Shown in pieces: positions 24,319 through 35,680 of a DNA stretch of 64,000 nt. Within the stretch, counting starts at the first letter, position 1, and every line of letters starts with the position of its first letter. Source of the stretch: Odobenus rosmarus divergens (taxonomy: Eukaryota > Chordata > Mammalia > Carnivora > Odobenidae); the NCBI RefSeq assembly GCF_000321225.1, contig NW_004450464.1:2278896-2342895 (forward strand), given 5' to 3'. The position numbers and the translations under genes were made by a program. The notes beneath the pieces were generated by a model. It had not been told where the DNA came from. It made no database searches and saw only the letters and a list, made by a program, of their open reading frames with translations.

Positions 24319-24717
24319 AAGAATGAAATGGTATTATTTGTTTCAGAGGTACATTATATGTTAAAAAAAAAGAAGAAAATAGCAGGAAGGGAAAATGAAG
24401 GGGGGGAATCAGAGGCGGAGACAAACAATGAGAGACTATGGACTCTGAGAAACAAACTGAGGGTTCTAGAGGGGAGGGGGTGAGGGATGGGTTAGCCTGG
24501 TGATGGGTATTAAAGAGGGCACGTACTGAATGGAGCACTGGGTGTTATATGCAAACAATGAATCATGGAACACTACATCAAAAACTAATGATGTAATGTA
24601 TGGTAATTAACATAACATAATAAAATAAAATAAAATAAAAAATTTATTAAAAAAACTAATGATGTACTATACAGTGGCTAACTGAACATAAAAATAATAA
24701 AAAGAATGAAATGGTAT
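24319..24717 (+). mobile_element. Short L1 3' end with tiny 5' inversion and perfect target-site duplication
   Basis: The 16-base flank 'aagaatgaaatggtat' is identical at 24319-24334 and 24702-24717. Inside, 24335-24352 ('tatttgtttcagaggtac') is the inverse of L1 3' UTR text, and 24353 onward ('attatatgttaaaaa') is the adjoining sense text. This is the signature of twin priming, here with an inverted part under 25 bases. The sense part runs through the G-rich 'ggaggggg' polypurine block and the 'gaacactacatcaaaaacta' end. It then carries an AAATA-type tail followed by a second L1-like end ('actaatgatgtactata', 'ggctaactgaacata'). Confidence 0.88.
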
Positions 24718-26440
24718 ATTACTGCAGGCCTTGCAGACATCAAAATGATAATAAGGGAACAGTAGGAACAATTCTATATCCATAAATTTGACAACTTAGA
24801 TAGAAAAGACAGTTCTTCAAAGGCACAGACTATAACACTGAACCCAAAATGAAATAATTTGAATAGCCCCATTGAGGACCTTCTATTTGTAATTTAAGCA
24901 CCCCTCCCCAAACAAATCCAGACCCAGTTAGTTACTGGACAATTCTACCAAACATTTAAAGAAGAATTAATACCAATTCTATACAACCTCCTCCAGAAAA
25001 CAGAAAAGAATAAAAATTTTGAATTCGTTTTATGAAACTAGATTTTGATACCAAAACAAGACAAAAAAAGGAAAACTACAGCCCAATATCCCTCATAAAT
25101 ATATATTCTCAAATAGATTTCAGCAATATATAAAAAATAATTATATAACAGAACTGAGGAGCTTTATTCCAGAACTGAAGGTTTGTTTCAATATTTAAAT
25201 ATCAATCAATAAAATCTACCATATTAACAGGATAAAGAAAAATCCCATGAACATATCAATCAGTGCACAAAAAGCATTTAACAAAATTTAACATCCATTC
25301 TTTATAAATACTCCATTAAAAATAAGAACTCCCCTGACTCAGTAAAGAAAGCCTACAAAACACTACAGGTAACATTAAATATAATGGTAAAAGATTGAAT
25401 GATTTCTCCTTAACATCAAGAATAAGTCAAGTATGTCTGCTCTAGCCATTAATATTCAATATCAGACTGGAAGTTCTAGCCAGTGCAATAAAGTCATAGA
25501 AATAAAGTCATACAGACTGTTAAAAAAATAGAACTGTTCCTATCGGAAGATGGATGATTGTCTACATAGAAAATCAAAAAGATTCTATTACATAACTCCT
25601 AAAAACAAGAAGTGAATACAGCAAGATATAAAAATATACTAGCACTAGAGATGCAGATACCCAAATTAACAAATAAAATACTATTTACAGTCACTCAAAC
25701 AATTACTGAGTTATAAATCTAACAACACATATACAGGATGTATATGCTGAAAACCACAAAATATTGACCAAAGAAATCAAAGATTTAAATAAGAGACATA
25801 CTGTGTGTATGGGTAGGATGTCTCAACATAGTAAAGAATGTCAATTTTCTCCCAATTATTTTACGAATTTAACACAATTCCTATAAAATCTCAAGATTTT
25901 TATAGATATAAGCAAAATTATTTTAAAATTTATGTCTAAAATGTTTTTGAAATAGAGCAAGAAAATGAAAGGAATCAGTCTATTTGATTTCAAAACTTAT
26001 ATAGTTACAGTAATCAAGATGTGTAATATTTGAGAAGGGATAGACGTACAGATCAGTGGGACCAAAATGGAGAACTCAGCTATAGATCCACACAAAGATA
26101 TCTAACTGACTTTTTACAAAGGTACAAAATCAATTCCATGAAGGAAAAATAATTGTCCCCAAAATATAGTACTAAACCAACTGGATAGCCATACACAGAA
26201 GAAAAAAATAATAACCTTGATCTAAACTTCACATGCCAATCAAAATGGTTATAAACTTAAATGGTAAATGGTAAACTCATAAACTGTTTAGGAAAAAATA
26301 AAACAAGATAAAAGTCTTTGGGACCTGGACAACTGATAAATTGGAGTTCATCAAAATTAAAAATATTTGCTTTGTGAAAGATCCCATTAATAGGAAAGAA
26401 AGACAAGGTACAAACTAGAAGAAAATACTTGCAAGCCACA

Positions 26441-26824
26441 TTATAAACTGAAATGTGCCCCCCTCCCCCGGCCTCAAATTCATATACTGAAGTCTTTACC
26501 CCAGTGTCTCAAAATGTGACTATATGGAGATAGGTCTTTAAAGAGGTAATTCAGGTACAATGAGGTAATTAGGGCAGGTCCTAAGCCAATCCAAAATGTC
26601 CTTTAAGCAAAGATTAAGACACATACAAAACCATGTGAAGACAATAGGAGAAGACAAAGGGCCATTTGCAGGCCTAACAGAGAGGTCTTCAAAAGAAACC
26701 AACCTTGCTGACACCTTGATCTTGGATTTCTAGTCTGCAATACTGGGAGCAAATAAAGTTTTGTTGTTTAAGCCACCCAGACCGTGTATGCTTTGTTATG
26801 GCAACACTAGCAAACTAATGCACC
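26441..26824 (+). mobile_element. Solo LTR of ERVL-MaLR (MLT1-type), nested in L1
   Basis: Landmarks in order: 'aattcatatactgaagtctt', 'tgactatatggagataggtc', 'aggtcctaagccaatcc', 'ttgctgacaccttgatcttg', 'aagttttgttgtttaagcca', 'ttatggcaacactagcaaac'. These match the MLT1/MST LTR group of the ancient ERVL-MaLR retroviral-like family. No internal (gag-type) sequence is present, so it is a solo LTR left by recombination. The interrupted L1 text resumes at 'catgtatctaataaagg'. Confidence 0.75.
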
Positions 26825-27225
26825 ATGTATCTAATAAAGGACTAGTGCCAAGAATAAGTAAAGAACTCTAAAAACTCAACTGTAAAAAAACAATCCAATT
26901 AGGTAGTGTGCAAAAGACTGAAGAGACATTTCACTGCACAGGATACACAGATGGCCAATAAGCATGTGAAAAATGTTCAACATTATTAGCTATTAGGAAA
27001 ATGCAAATTAAAATTATAATCACTTTATGCTACATACTTATTAGAACGGCTAAAATAAGAAAAGTTGACAACACCCAATATCAGTGAGATATGGAGAAAA
27101 TGAGTCAGTCACACATTACTGTTGGGAAGATAAAATACTGCACCACTCTGATAAACAGTTTCCTATAGAACCAACTATAACATTCTTGCTGTCATAGCCC
27201 ACCAAGAAATTCCATTGTTCTTCAT

Positions 27226-27668
27226 TGTTCTTCATTCCATTCCAATTTGTTCTTCAAAATAGCTAATCCTAATTAAAGAATGATCTCTGTCTTTACAGTC
27301 TTCTCTCTGATCTGTAAATTTCTCATTGGTGAGCTGAATTTCTTGCAGTCATTTGCCACATAGTACCTTGGAAGCACCTTATGCACCACTCTGGCTCAGG
27401 ATGGGAAGAAAATAGCTTCCCAGTTACATTTCACAGAAATCACTGAATCTACAGACTTCCTGGATCATTATGTTAAATGTCTTCTCTCCCTTCCCTCTGC
27501 TGCTCAAAGGTTTGCCATTACACCATGTTATGGCCCTTCCTGTATTAGCTACATACAGAGAATTGAAAGGGCATTACAATGTACAGGAGAACAATGAAAA
27601 CTGTTGATAGATAATCAGAAGCTATTTTTAATGTAAACATGAACAAAATTATTGCCAGATAACCATGA
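27226..27668. other. Unique sequence, no feature recognised
   Basis: Starts with a small tandem of 'attgttcttc' at about 27217-27240. No gene signal. Confidence 0.4.
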
Positions 27669-27734
27669 ATTTTTTTTCTTTTTTTTCTTTTATTATGTTA
27701 TGTTAATCACCATACATTACATCATTAGTTTTTG
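27669..27734 (-). mobile_element. Very short L1 3' end
   Basis: A T-rich run, then 'gttatgttaatcaccataca' and 'ttacatcattagtttttg', the antisense of the carnivore L1 3' terminus. Only about 65 bases including the tail remain. No clear target-site duplication. Confidence 0.75.
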
Positions 27735-27924
27735 CTGAAAACTTCCCACTTAAGCTTTCTTTTTTTTTTTCTTTTTGGTCTTTTGTGTTTTATTTACTTT
27801 GACTAGCTGAATAAAAAATACTATTGCTATGGATCATGGGAAAACAGCACCTAAATTCATATAAAGTTTCACAGCCCACAAAACTCTTCTACCTCCATTA
27901 TCAACTTAAATAATATCAGCCTCC

Positions 27925-28075
27925 TTAGGTGTCTGTCATTCTCATTTCATAGACAAGGAAATTGGGCCTTGGAGACATTAAGTGATATATACAAAGTTAC
28001 TCCAATTGTAATTGGCAGAGGCAGCTCTTAAATGTGAATATTCTTTCCATACCTCATGTAGCAATGCTTCTCTAA
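27925..28075 (-). repeat. MIR fragment
   Basis: 'tcatttcatagacaaggaaa' followed by 'ttgggccttggagacattaag' and 'attggcagaggcagctctta' is antisense MIR core. Confidence 0.7.
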
Positions 28076-29384
28076 AAAGAAGTTGGTCAAACAACATAAT
28101 AAAGGATTTGGTCAAGCAACACAATAACTTCATTTCTTCCATGGTTTGAATGCTCGGACATTATGTCTACACATTCTGTTATGAAAAATAAAATCAAGCA
28201 TTACTCTCAAAAAGTTGCATAGAATTGCAAGGGCAGTTTCCTAGAAAATAAAAGATCTGTCTTTCCAATGAGAGTGTGTTCATGTTTCCTGTTCAGATGT
28301 GACCTTGGAAGTATTTACTGTAGATTTTAAGATTGGAAAACTCTTATATTTTGAACATTTCTTAGTAACCAATTCCTTAAGGCTATTCATTGAATCAGAG
28401 ATTGCTGCTACTTCTCCTTTCCTGAGCTTGAGCTCAAAATTCAAGAAGCAAAGAGCTTAAAGGAGACTTAGGAAGGGAAAATAATTCCAAATGATTAACT
28501 AAACAAGATAATTTGATCAGTAGGTCTCTGGTCTTCTGATAGCAAATAATACAGAAAATTAACAATTAACAAGAAAATATGGTAACCTCATTCATTTTCA
28601 GTAATAATGCTATCCGGACTACATGAGGTCCTTGACTTGGCTGTTGACATCTGCTTTGGAATTTTATCTCATATGTTTTCTTGACTCTGGAGAGCTTCAT
28701 TTAACTCTTATTATATTATACTAAGAACTAGCCACTGAAAACGGTAGAGGACTTAAAGACACCCTGAACCACAGCTGACCCTGAGTTTACATGAAAAAGG
28801 AAAAGCAGAGAAATAAGACAATTACAGAAAAGTTTTGTCACAGTGAATGACAGGGATTTATATAACAAACATGTATTTTGTCTATATATCAATTTCTGAG
28901 CTCTCTGTGTGTGTACGTGCGTGCATGCACGCAAAATGCTTAGAAAATTACTCTAGTTAGTGAAGATTCTGAGCTAACAACAGATGATATGAAGAACGTG
29001 GTTATTTTGACAGGTATCTTACCTATCAAATTCTTTCTAAAATGTACTCTACATTTCTGCTTATTAAGTTTTTCTTCTTTGTTCTCATTGTAGAAGATGG
29101 AGGGCTGTAGATGGCATGAGGGCAGGGACTGCAGAACTTTTCCCTCACCAGTGGATTCAATGAATGTGCCAAGAGTCAGTCATCCCATCTCTATATGGAA
29201 ACCTATCATCTAAGGCTTTATTCTTCATATAATCAGGCATTAATAATAGTAACATAATTAATATTTTTTCATATTCATATGAGGTCAGCTCCTGCTACTC
29301 ATCCTCATCTGCTGCTATGCCCTGCCTCCAGATATATATGCCATCAATATAGAGTTATCTACATTTCTCTGAATACCCCATGCC
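28076..29384. other. Mostly unique sequence with an alternating purine-pyrimidine tract
   Basis: A local near-tandem of 'ttggtcaa..aaca..aataa' lies at 28082-28130 and a 28-base alternating tract at 28906-28933. No gene recognised. Confidence 0.4.
28906..28933. repeat. Alternating pyrimidine-purine tract
   Basis: 28 bases alternate strictly pyrimidine/purine (TG repeats, then ACGTGCGTGCATGCACGC), a sequence type known to favour Z-DNA. The inner part is near-palindromic. Confidence 0.8.
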
Positions 29385-29700
29385 TGTGATTGCTTTCTTA
29401 ATTTTGCTCTCTGGATGACCTTTCTACTGGTTTGCCTTGCCACCTCCCCATCATCTTTTAGACTTAGCTCCAAGTTGATCAGAGCTGGACAATGTTTTGT
29501 CAGAGGTCCTAGGGTACTACTGTTATCCCTATATTAATCTTTTGTCATTCCAGATTATAATATACATATGTTCTTCTGTCCCTCTATTGGACTGCTAGCT
29601 CCTTGGAATAAAGAATTATGATTTCAGCATTGCCGTATCCTTGTGCCTAACACAGCATCTGGCACAACATATACCTGCCAAAGATTTTTGATAAATTAAT
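29385..29700 (+). repeat. L2 LINE 3' end
   Basis: 'ctattggactgctagctcct', 'tccttgtgcctaacacagca' and 'tctggcaca', ending in GATAAATTAATG, match the L2 tail. Confidence 0.65.
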
Positions 29701-29739
29701 GTATGGCTAATACTACCTTTTATTTTAAAATAGAGTTTA

Positions 29740-29880
29740 TAGACTCCCTAGAATGTTATCTTGTTGATCTTTCAAGATAATCTTGAGAAGTAGATAGAGC
29801 AGATGAAAAAAAACTGAAGCTCAAAGAGATTCACATCTCAGGCTGGTTAGTGTTGGAACCTGGACTTCTTTTATATACTG
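29740..29880 (-). repeat. MIR fragment
   Basis: 'gaagctcaaagagattcac' then 'gttggaacctggacttctt' is antisense MIR. Confidence 0.6.
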
Positions 29881-29924
29881 AAGCAAACAAAACAAACAAC
29901 AAAAACAAGCTTTCTTTAATACCA

Positions 29925-30155
29925 CTTAGTATACAGGGCTGGGGACAAGACATTTAAATCTTTTATTTACTCCTCATGATAACTTTACAGAGGAGGGCAT
30001 ATTTAACATTATCCTAATTTCCAAGAGAGAATACTGAAGTTTGGTGAGCTTTCCCAGAGTGGCATATACAACAACCAGAGGGACTGAAAATCAAGTGCAA
30101 CTCTGATTCACTCCAAATCTGTAGGCAGAAGTGCTAGATTATACAGCTTCTCAAA
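29925..30155 (-). repeat. MIR fragment
   Basis: 'tttactcctcatgataactt', 'acagaggagggcatattta' and 'gtgagctttcccagagtgg' follow the antisense MIR order over more than 200 bases. Confidence 0.7.
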
Positions 30156-30404
30156 CTATATCCTTTGTGATGACTAAAATTACTTCTCCAAAATACTATT
30201 TCATTCCTTGTGTCTGTTGGTCAAGCTCTACACATATGCATGACTTGGTAACATAGTAGTAGCCATTCAATTAATATGATTGATATATATTCTATTATTG
30301 ACAAAGATCCAGGGTTCTAGCAGGATCTGGATCCTGGTTATGTGAATTCTCTGATACAGCACTTGCCTAAAGGTAAGGCTCTAGAAAACATATCCCTTTG
30401 TGAC
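30156..30404. other. Unique sequence, nothing recognised
   Basis: Short spacer between MIR and L1. Confidence 0.4.
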
Positions 30405-31005
30405 TAATAACCACATTATATAAGGAAATACAATTCAGTAATAAAAAGACAATTGAATAAAAAATTAGGAAAAATTTGAACAGACACATCAAAAAATAAG
30501 ATATACAAATGGCTAATAAGCACATTAAAATAGCTTAGTAGCATTAGTTATCAGGAAAGCACAAATGAATAAGTCATGAAAATAAAAGGTACAGCATAGG
30601 GAATATAGTCAATAGTATTGTAATAGTGTTGTATGGGGACAGATGGTAGCCACACTGATGGTGAGCACAGCGTAACATATAGAGAAGTTGAATCACTATG
30701 TTGTACACATGAAACTAATATAACATTGTGTGTCAACTATACTTAAAAAATCTTTTTAATCAAAACTAAAATCATAATGAGGTAGCATTATATGTCTACT
30801 AAAATGGCTTAAATTTAAAAGACTGATCAGTACCAAAAGCTGGCAAAATGTGGTATGACTAGAACAATCATACATCGTTGGCAAAAATGTATAATGGTGC
30901 AGACACTTTGGAAGACTGTCTGACAATGTCTTATCAAGTATACACCTCATTATGTAACAGCAAAGCTATTCTTCAGTATTCACCAAAGAGAAATTAAAAA
31001 AAAAA
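30405..31005 (+). mobile_element. Old L1 ORF2 3' part with a second L1 3' end inserted
   Basis: Outer element: 'gaacagacacatcaaaaaat' then 'aaatggctaataagcaca' (to about 30575), resuming at about 30765 with 'catcgttggcaaaaatgtat' and 'ggtgcagacactttggaaga', all ORF2 C-terminal text. Between them, 30578-30764 is a different L1 3' UTR end ('agcatagggaatatagtcaa', 'catgaaactaatataacatt'). Confidence 0.75.
30578..30764 (+). mobile_element. L1 3' UTR fragment nested in an older L1
   Basis: 'gggaatatagtcaatagtat', 'gtgagcacagcgtaacatat', 'ttgtacacatgaaactaata' and 'gtgtcaactatactt' with an A-rich end are the 3' UTR of a mid-age mammalian L1. I could not fix the target-site duplication. Confidence 0.7.
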
Positions 31006-31794
31006 ACAAATTCTTGGTTTACAAAATATACATATATATATATATACACACACATACACACATATATGTACTTTGCTTCCAGACATATAACATGAATATA
31101 GTATTTAATTTTCCCTTTGATATTTTAAAAAAATCAATTTGACCCAGGATCATATTCAGATATTTAAAGAAACAATTTTAATTTATAAAAGTATCCTTAG
31201 ATCCAGAATTTATCTGGCGGTTTTTCACTCTGCAAAGAAGCTGATGTTACATTTCAATCCTCTATACTTTCATTTTACCCCACTACGCAACAAACGTGTA
31301 TCTCTTCAGCAGTCGTCATTTCATTAAACACATAATAATTTAGGTGTTAGAGCAAATAATAAATTATTTTGTTTTAGAAATTCAAAGTGTATTAAAAAAC
31401 CAAAATTAAAAACCTTTAGGAAATAACTTGGGGCAGAACATTATTCTCTCCTTCCTTCAATTTGTACAAACCTTGAGGGTTTGTTCTAGGTAATTTAGAG
31501 ACATCATTCACTGCTATTTGATAGTGAATGTGATTTTTCATTTGAAATAATGTTGCTCTAATTGCTATGAAATGCACTGAAAATACATAAACACCTATAG
31601 TCCCCGAAATGATTATTTCATATAGTGAAGATGAAATATAAGCTCAAGTGATCTGATTCCTAGATGACTTCTCAATATCTACATTTAGTTTTCACAAATA
31701 CCACATAAGATAAAATGAGGGGTTTTGGTCTTTTAGGGAAAAAACTATGCTATGTAAAGTAATAAAACTATTCACTTTTTAGCTGAAGATTTTT
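31006..31794. other. Unique sequence with TA/CA microsatellite
   Basis: A mixed (TA)n(CA)n tract at 31027-31070, otherwise no feature. Confidence 0.4.
31027..31070. repeat. (TA)n(CA)n microsatellite
   Basis: A run of TA units passing into ACACAC units and back to TATATA. Confidence 0.9.
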
Positions 31795-31920
31795 TGAAGT
31801 TTTTATTCAAATTCCAGTTAACATATGGTGTAATATTAGTCTCAGGTGTACAATATAGTGATTCAACCCTTTCATACAATACCTGGTGCTCATCACAACA
31901 AATGCATTCCTTAATTCTCA
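31795..31920 (-). mobile_element. 5'-truncated L1 3' UTR
   Basis: 'caaattccagttaacatatg', 'tgtaatattagtctcaggtg', 'tacaatatagtgattcaacc' and 'ctggtgctcatcacaacaaa' are antisense L1 3' UTR text. Confidence 0.75.
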
Positions 31921-32460
31921 CAAAAAAGTGATATTGCTCCTAATGCTATTTCTAGAGTATTGCACATGATTCTGTAATTGAACATTGAATAGTTGGTTGT
32001 ACTGTTATATTCCTTTAGAATTTATTTCATTCTGCTGCCTACTACCTGCCAATTAAAAAATCTAAACATAAATTATCACTACTTTGTAACTTTCCAAAAT
32101 TATCAGAACTATTTTAAACATGTTACTCAGCTAAAAAGACCTGTCAAATGATTCTAACAAATCCCATACTCCTCACAGTATAAAAGAGTAAGATATTATA
32201 CCCTCAAATTTGCCTAGGTCACATATTTTTATTATTATAAGAGGAAAAGGAGTACCAAAGCATTGTTTGCTATAAATTGATGTCACATATTGTCTTCTGG
32301 CTTCAGAAAAGTAAAGTCTCTAAAGACCATGCAGCTTCTATTCAAATATTTGTTCAAATATTTATAATAAATTTTGCTTTGGGCACTAGGCACTAAAACA
32401 TGAATTTAAAATAAAACTATGGGTTAATGATCAATTAAGAGACGGTGGGAAATGAATATC
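31921..32460. other. Unique AT-rich sequence
   Basis: No feature recognised. Confidence 0.4.
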
Positions 32461-32611
32461 TTTTCCTTTCTCTCTCTCTCGTTGGAAAGTTTTCTTCTAC
32501 ACAGGCCACTTGAAGGCACTGAGATCCTTGTTTCCCATACCAAAGAGTGCTTGTTATTCTGTTCTTGAAGCTGCCGCAGCAACCAGTGACCTGTTTGAGA
32601 ACCTGCTTTGA
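32461..32611 (+). other. Candidate 3' splice site and exon-like block (unidentified)
   Basis: A long pyrimidine tract (32461-32480, then 'ttttcttctacacag') ends in AG at 32503-32504. From 32507 one frame is open for 34 codons and reads HLKALRSLFPIPKSACYSVL then EAAAATSDLFENLL, followed by TGA at 32609-32611. The block has higher GC and a retained CpG (GCTGCCGCAGC). The minus strand is also open here, which weakens a coding claim. There is no ATG, so it could only be a terminal exon. Product not recognised; chance remains possible. Confidence 0.22.
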
Positions 32612-34959
32612 CAAGCTCCACAGGTGTCCTGGCTTAATGTTACTCTAGAGTGCTTTTAATAGATAAGCATACTCTATGTGCTCTGGCAAAGAAAAATAGG
32701 GCAGGCAATCAGACAACCATCTTCTCTAACCTGAGCTGAATACTTAACATAAGTCAAGGGTAAAGGAAAAATGTTTCTTTTCCAGTGCCCTGAGATGCCA
32801 CTGGAGGGCTGCCCTTTACTTTATATTTATTTATCATACATATAGACAGCAACCATTGCATTAAATAAACTACACTGAGAAAATAATGATTTAAAGAGGC
32901 TTTTGCCAACAACATAACCAGAAGCACTTGGAAATGTTATGAAAAGAGTCAATAATAGATTTTACTTTAAGGGTTGAGCCTTTAAAATATTTGATTTTTT
33001 TTTTATGGAGCCATATTTGATTTCTTATGGGTAACATTTTGGGTTAACTTATGCTAAAATAATTAATAGAAACTTTATAATCTGAGCATTTTTTCTTTGT
33101 AATTATCAAAAATGATGAACACAATAAGAAAATGTTTCATGTTCTGTAATGTACTTAAATTCAAATACATTTTGAAACCAAATCCATTACTACCTTTCTT
33201 ATAGAGAATAATTATTTATTCATTCTTAGCTATTGCCTAATAAATGTGGCTATGACCATGGTGGAAAAACATGGCAAAATTACACGGAGGGAATTTCTGA
33301 AGTGTGAAAGATATAGTGTACTTAGTTATACTCCTATTTACAGAGGACTGCAAAGCTTGTGCCAAGTATTTTCCTCTATTAAAAGTTGTCTTGCAGTAAA
33401 ACCAAGAATGAGCTGCTCAGGGGGTACTCAAAGTTAGGGCAAATAAGAAGAATGTGGGGCTGAGTCTGCATATCTGTCTATAGAATGGACCTGATTATCT
33501 GTACTTGATGTATTGGTTCTCTTTCTGGATATTTGAAGTACTGTATATATACTACTTCCAAACTACGACTGAGATGGACTTGATAAAGGCATATAAAGAA
33601 TCCAACAAGGGTCAATGGATATGTATGTTCCCAAAGTGCTTCCTCTTCTTCATGGAAACAGAATGACTCCACCAATTATATGGAGAACTAGATAGCATAG
33701 GGAATTGAGTGTAACGCCAAAAATTCTTCCTAGTGCACACAGTAGATAACCAAAACCAATCCGTTCCCTGTCTATGTGATGTGCATAAAAACTCTATAGA
33801 TGGCAACCCCTAATAATGCAAAATAATGGTTCCAAATGCCACTCCATAAACATTCTCCATAAAAGCAGAATTTAGACTCTGGGACAGAATGTAAGACAAT
33901 GAGATAAAAAGGTAATTTCTTTGTTTCCAGGTTTGAGGAATGACACAAAACAAAACAAAATAAATCAAATTTTAAAAATGTGTATCAAAATCAATTTATA
34001 GCCCAAATAAAGTATGACTGCTATTTTAGGGTAACTGAAACAAAGAAAAGAAATGATTGCTAGTTTCAAGAACGCAAAGGCTCACCAAGATCCCAACCCT
34101 TAAACCATCTCGGTGCCTTTCTATTTACTGCAAACTTTGCTGAAGTGCTCAGAATAGGATTATTCTGCACCCACTTTGAAATGTGAGGCAAAAAAAAAAA
34201 AACAAAACTAACTTTTGTGGAAGTGATAGACTGGACTCTTTTGTAATAAAAGGGGTGTATATAATTTGGGATTACTATTATCTAGGGAAAAAACATTCAG
34301 GATGATGGATTAAGCAAATGCCTTATTCACACATGCTATTAAGTCACTGCCTTATGGAAAAAAATCAAGGAGGCTCATCACATTCACCACTTCCATGTTT
34401 AATGAGGCAAGGAAAAAACTCGAATGACCTATTTAGGGGTCATTTCCATTATAAAACTATCATTAAATATCCAGTTCAAGGGTAAATTTGGGAAATGATT
34501 AGTTAGATGACACAGATAGGTACCTAGCTGAATCTTTAATTAGAAACACTTAAACTGCCAACCTATTATCTTTCTTTTCATTTTTTTAAATTGTATTTTA
34601 TTTTTCTTTTGATTTTATTATTTAAGACAAGCTTTGGCTGTAAATCTCAGTATAAAATAAACTTCACCTCTACTTTTCTTCCAGTTTTGGAAAGCCACTG
34701 AGTTGTCCCAGAGAATTTTTAAAAGTCTTGCCCCCAGTGTTTTTTGTTTTTTTTATTTTAAAAGATAAAAGCTTATTTCAAATGACCTGAAAGAAAGAAA
34801 GGCATGTAGTTCATGTATGGTTTAAAGAGAAAATGCTTTGTCTCTGTTTGACAGGGTTTGACTAAATATTATTGTATTTTCCATCCCATTTATTTATATA
34901 AACACTACCAAGAAAAAAAAACAAGCTTCTGCTAGGACAGTAAGTAGTTTTTAATCTCT
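32612..34959. other. Unique sequence, no gene recognised
   Basis: Short overlapping minus-strand frames at 33478-33806 lack any family likeness. No repeat family recognised. Confidence 0.4.
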
Positions 34960-35115
34960 CTTTTCAGTCAGGGACTCCTTTGTAATCCAGTGAAAGCTAA
35001 GGGACCCATTGCCAGAAAAATGCACTTAATCACTTAATACAAAACGGTGCATATATTTCCAGAGGACTTAAGAAATGCATGGGCTTCAGTTAAGAGGTCT
35101 TCCTAAACATGACAG
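34960..35115 (+). mobile_element. hAT-Charlie-like MER fragment
   Basis: 'cagtcagggactcctttgta', 'atccagtgaaagctaaggga', 'cagaaaaatgcacttaatca' and 'catatatttccagaggactt' follow an old non-coding MER (Charlie-type) element. Subfamily unsure. Confidence 0.55.
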
Positions 35116-35470
35116 GGAAAACAATCCATCAAACCTCTCTTTTGTATTATAAAACAAAGGAAAAAAGATTAATAAGATATAGGCAGGTCCTTTACTGTAA
35201 CAACAAAAAAAAAGTGTTGATTTGTTTTGATAGAAATAAGGACTGGAATTCCAGAATGTGATTTAATTACACAAAGAAAAGCCAGTTGATTAGGAATGTC
35301 TTGAACTCAGGAATGTCTTTTGTATTTTAAATACAAAGTTTTGATTACTTGCCAATTTCACAGTTATTTAGCAGAAATTATAAAAATTGCTACTCAGTAA
35401 ATGACTCATATTTCCTATTTTACTTTGAATTCACATAAATGGGCTTAGCCAAAATGTGTACTTAGATGAT
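35116..35470. other. Unique sequence
   Basis: No feature recognised. Confidence 0.4.
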
Positions 35471-35680
35471 ATGTGGCAGAATGAAAATAGCATGGATTTG
35501 AAAGGGGTTCAAGTCTCAGCTCTGGTACTTATTAACAAAGTAAATTTGAACATATCCGAAGCTTAATTTCCTCTTTTGTAAAATATGAGATAATAATATC
35601 TACCTTTAGAGCTGTCATAAGGATGAGAGCCAGCTATATGAAACATCCAATCCTGGTACTGAAGATTGTAATTAATTGTT
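35471..35680 (+). repeat. MIR
   Basis: 'ggggttcaagtctcagctct' then 'ggtacttattaacaaagtaaa', 'aatttcctcttttgtaaaat' and 'gagataataatatctacctt' give the tRNA-like box B, core and tail in order. It is the best preserved MIR in the window. Confidence 0.75.

Larger units (their letters stand above)
23665..27225 (+). mobile_element. Old L1 ORF2 body, plus strand, with two nested insertions
   Basis: Sense L1 ORF2 text in order: 'gaatacacactctttttaag' (end of the endonuclease region), 'aagaaaagaaatgcaaatgg', 'acccagttagttactggaca', 'tttattccagaactgaagg', 'gcacaaaaagcatttaacaa', 'taaagtcatacagactg', 'atcctataaaatctcaag'-like text, 'tgggacctggacaactgata', 'ggccaataagcatgtgaaaa', and the C-terminal region up to about 27225. 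It is dense with stops and indels. A small L1 occupies 24335-24701 and a solo LTR about 26441-26822. 5'-truncated; no ORF1 or 5' UTR. Confidence 0.85.
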
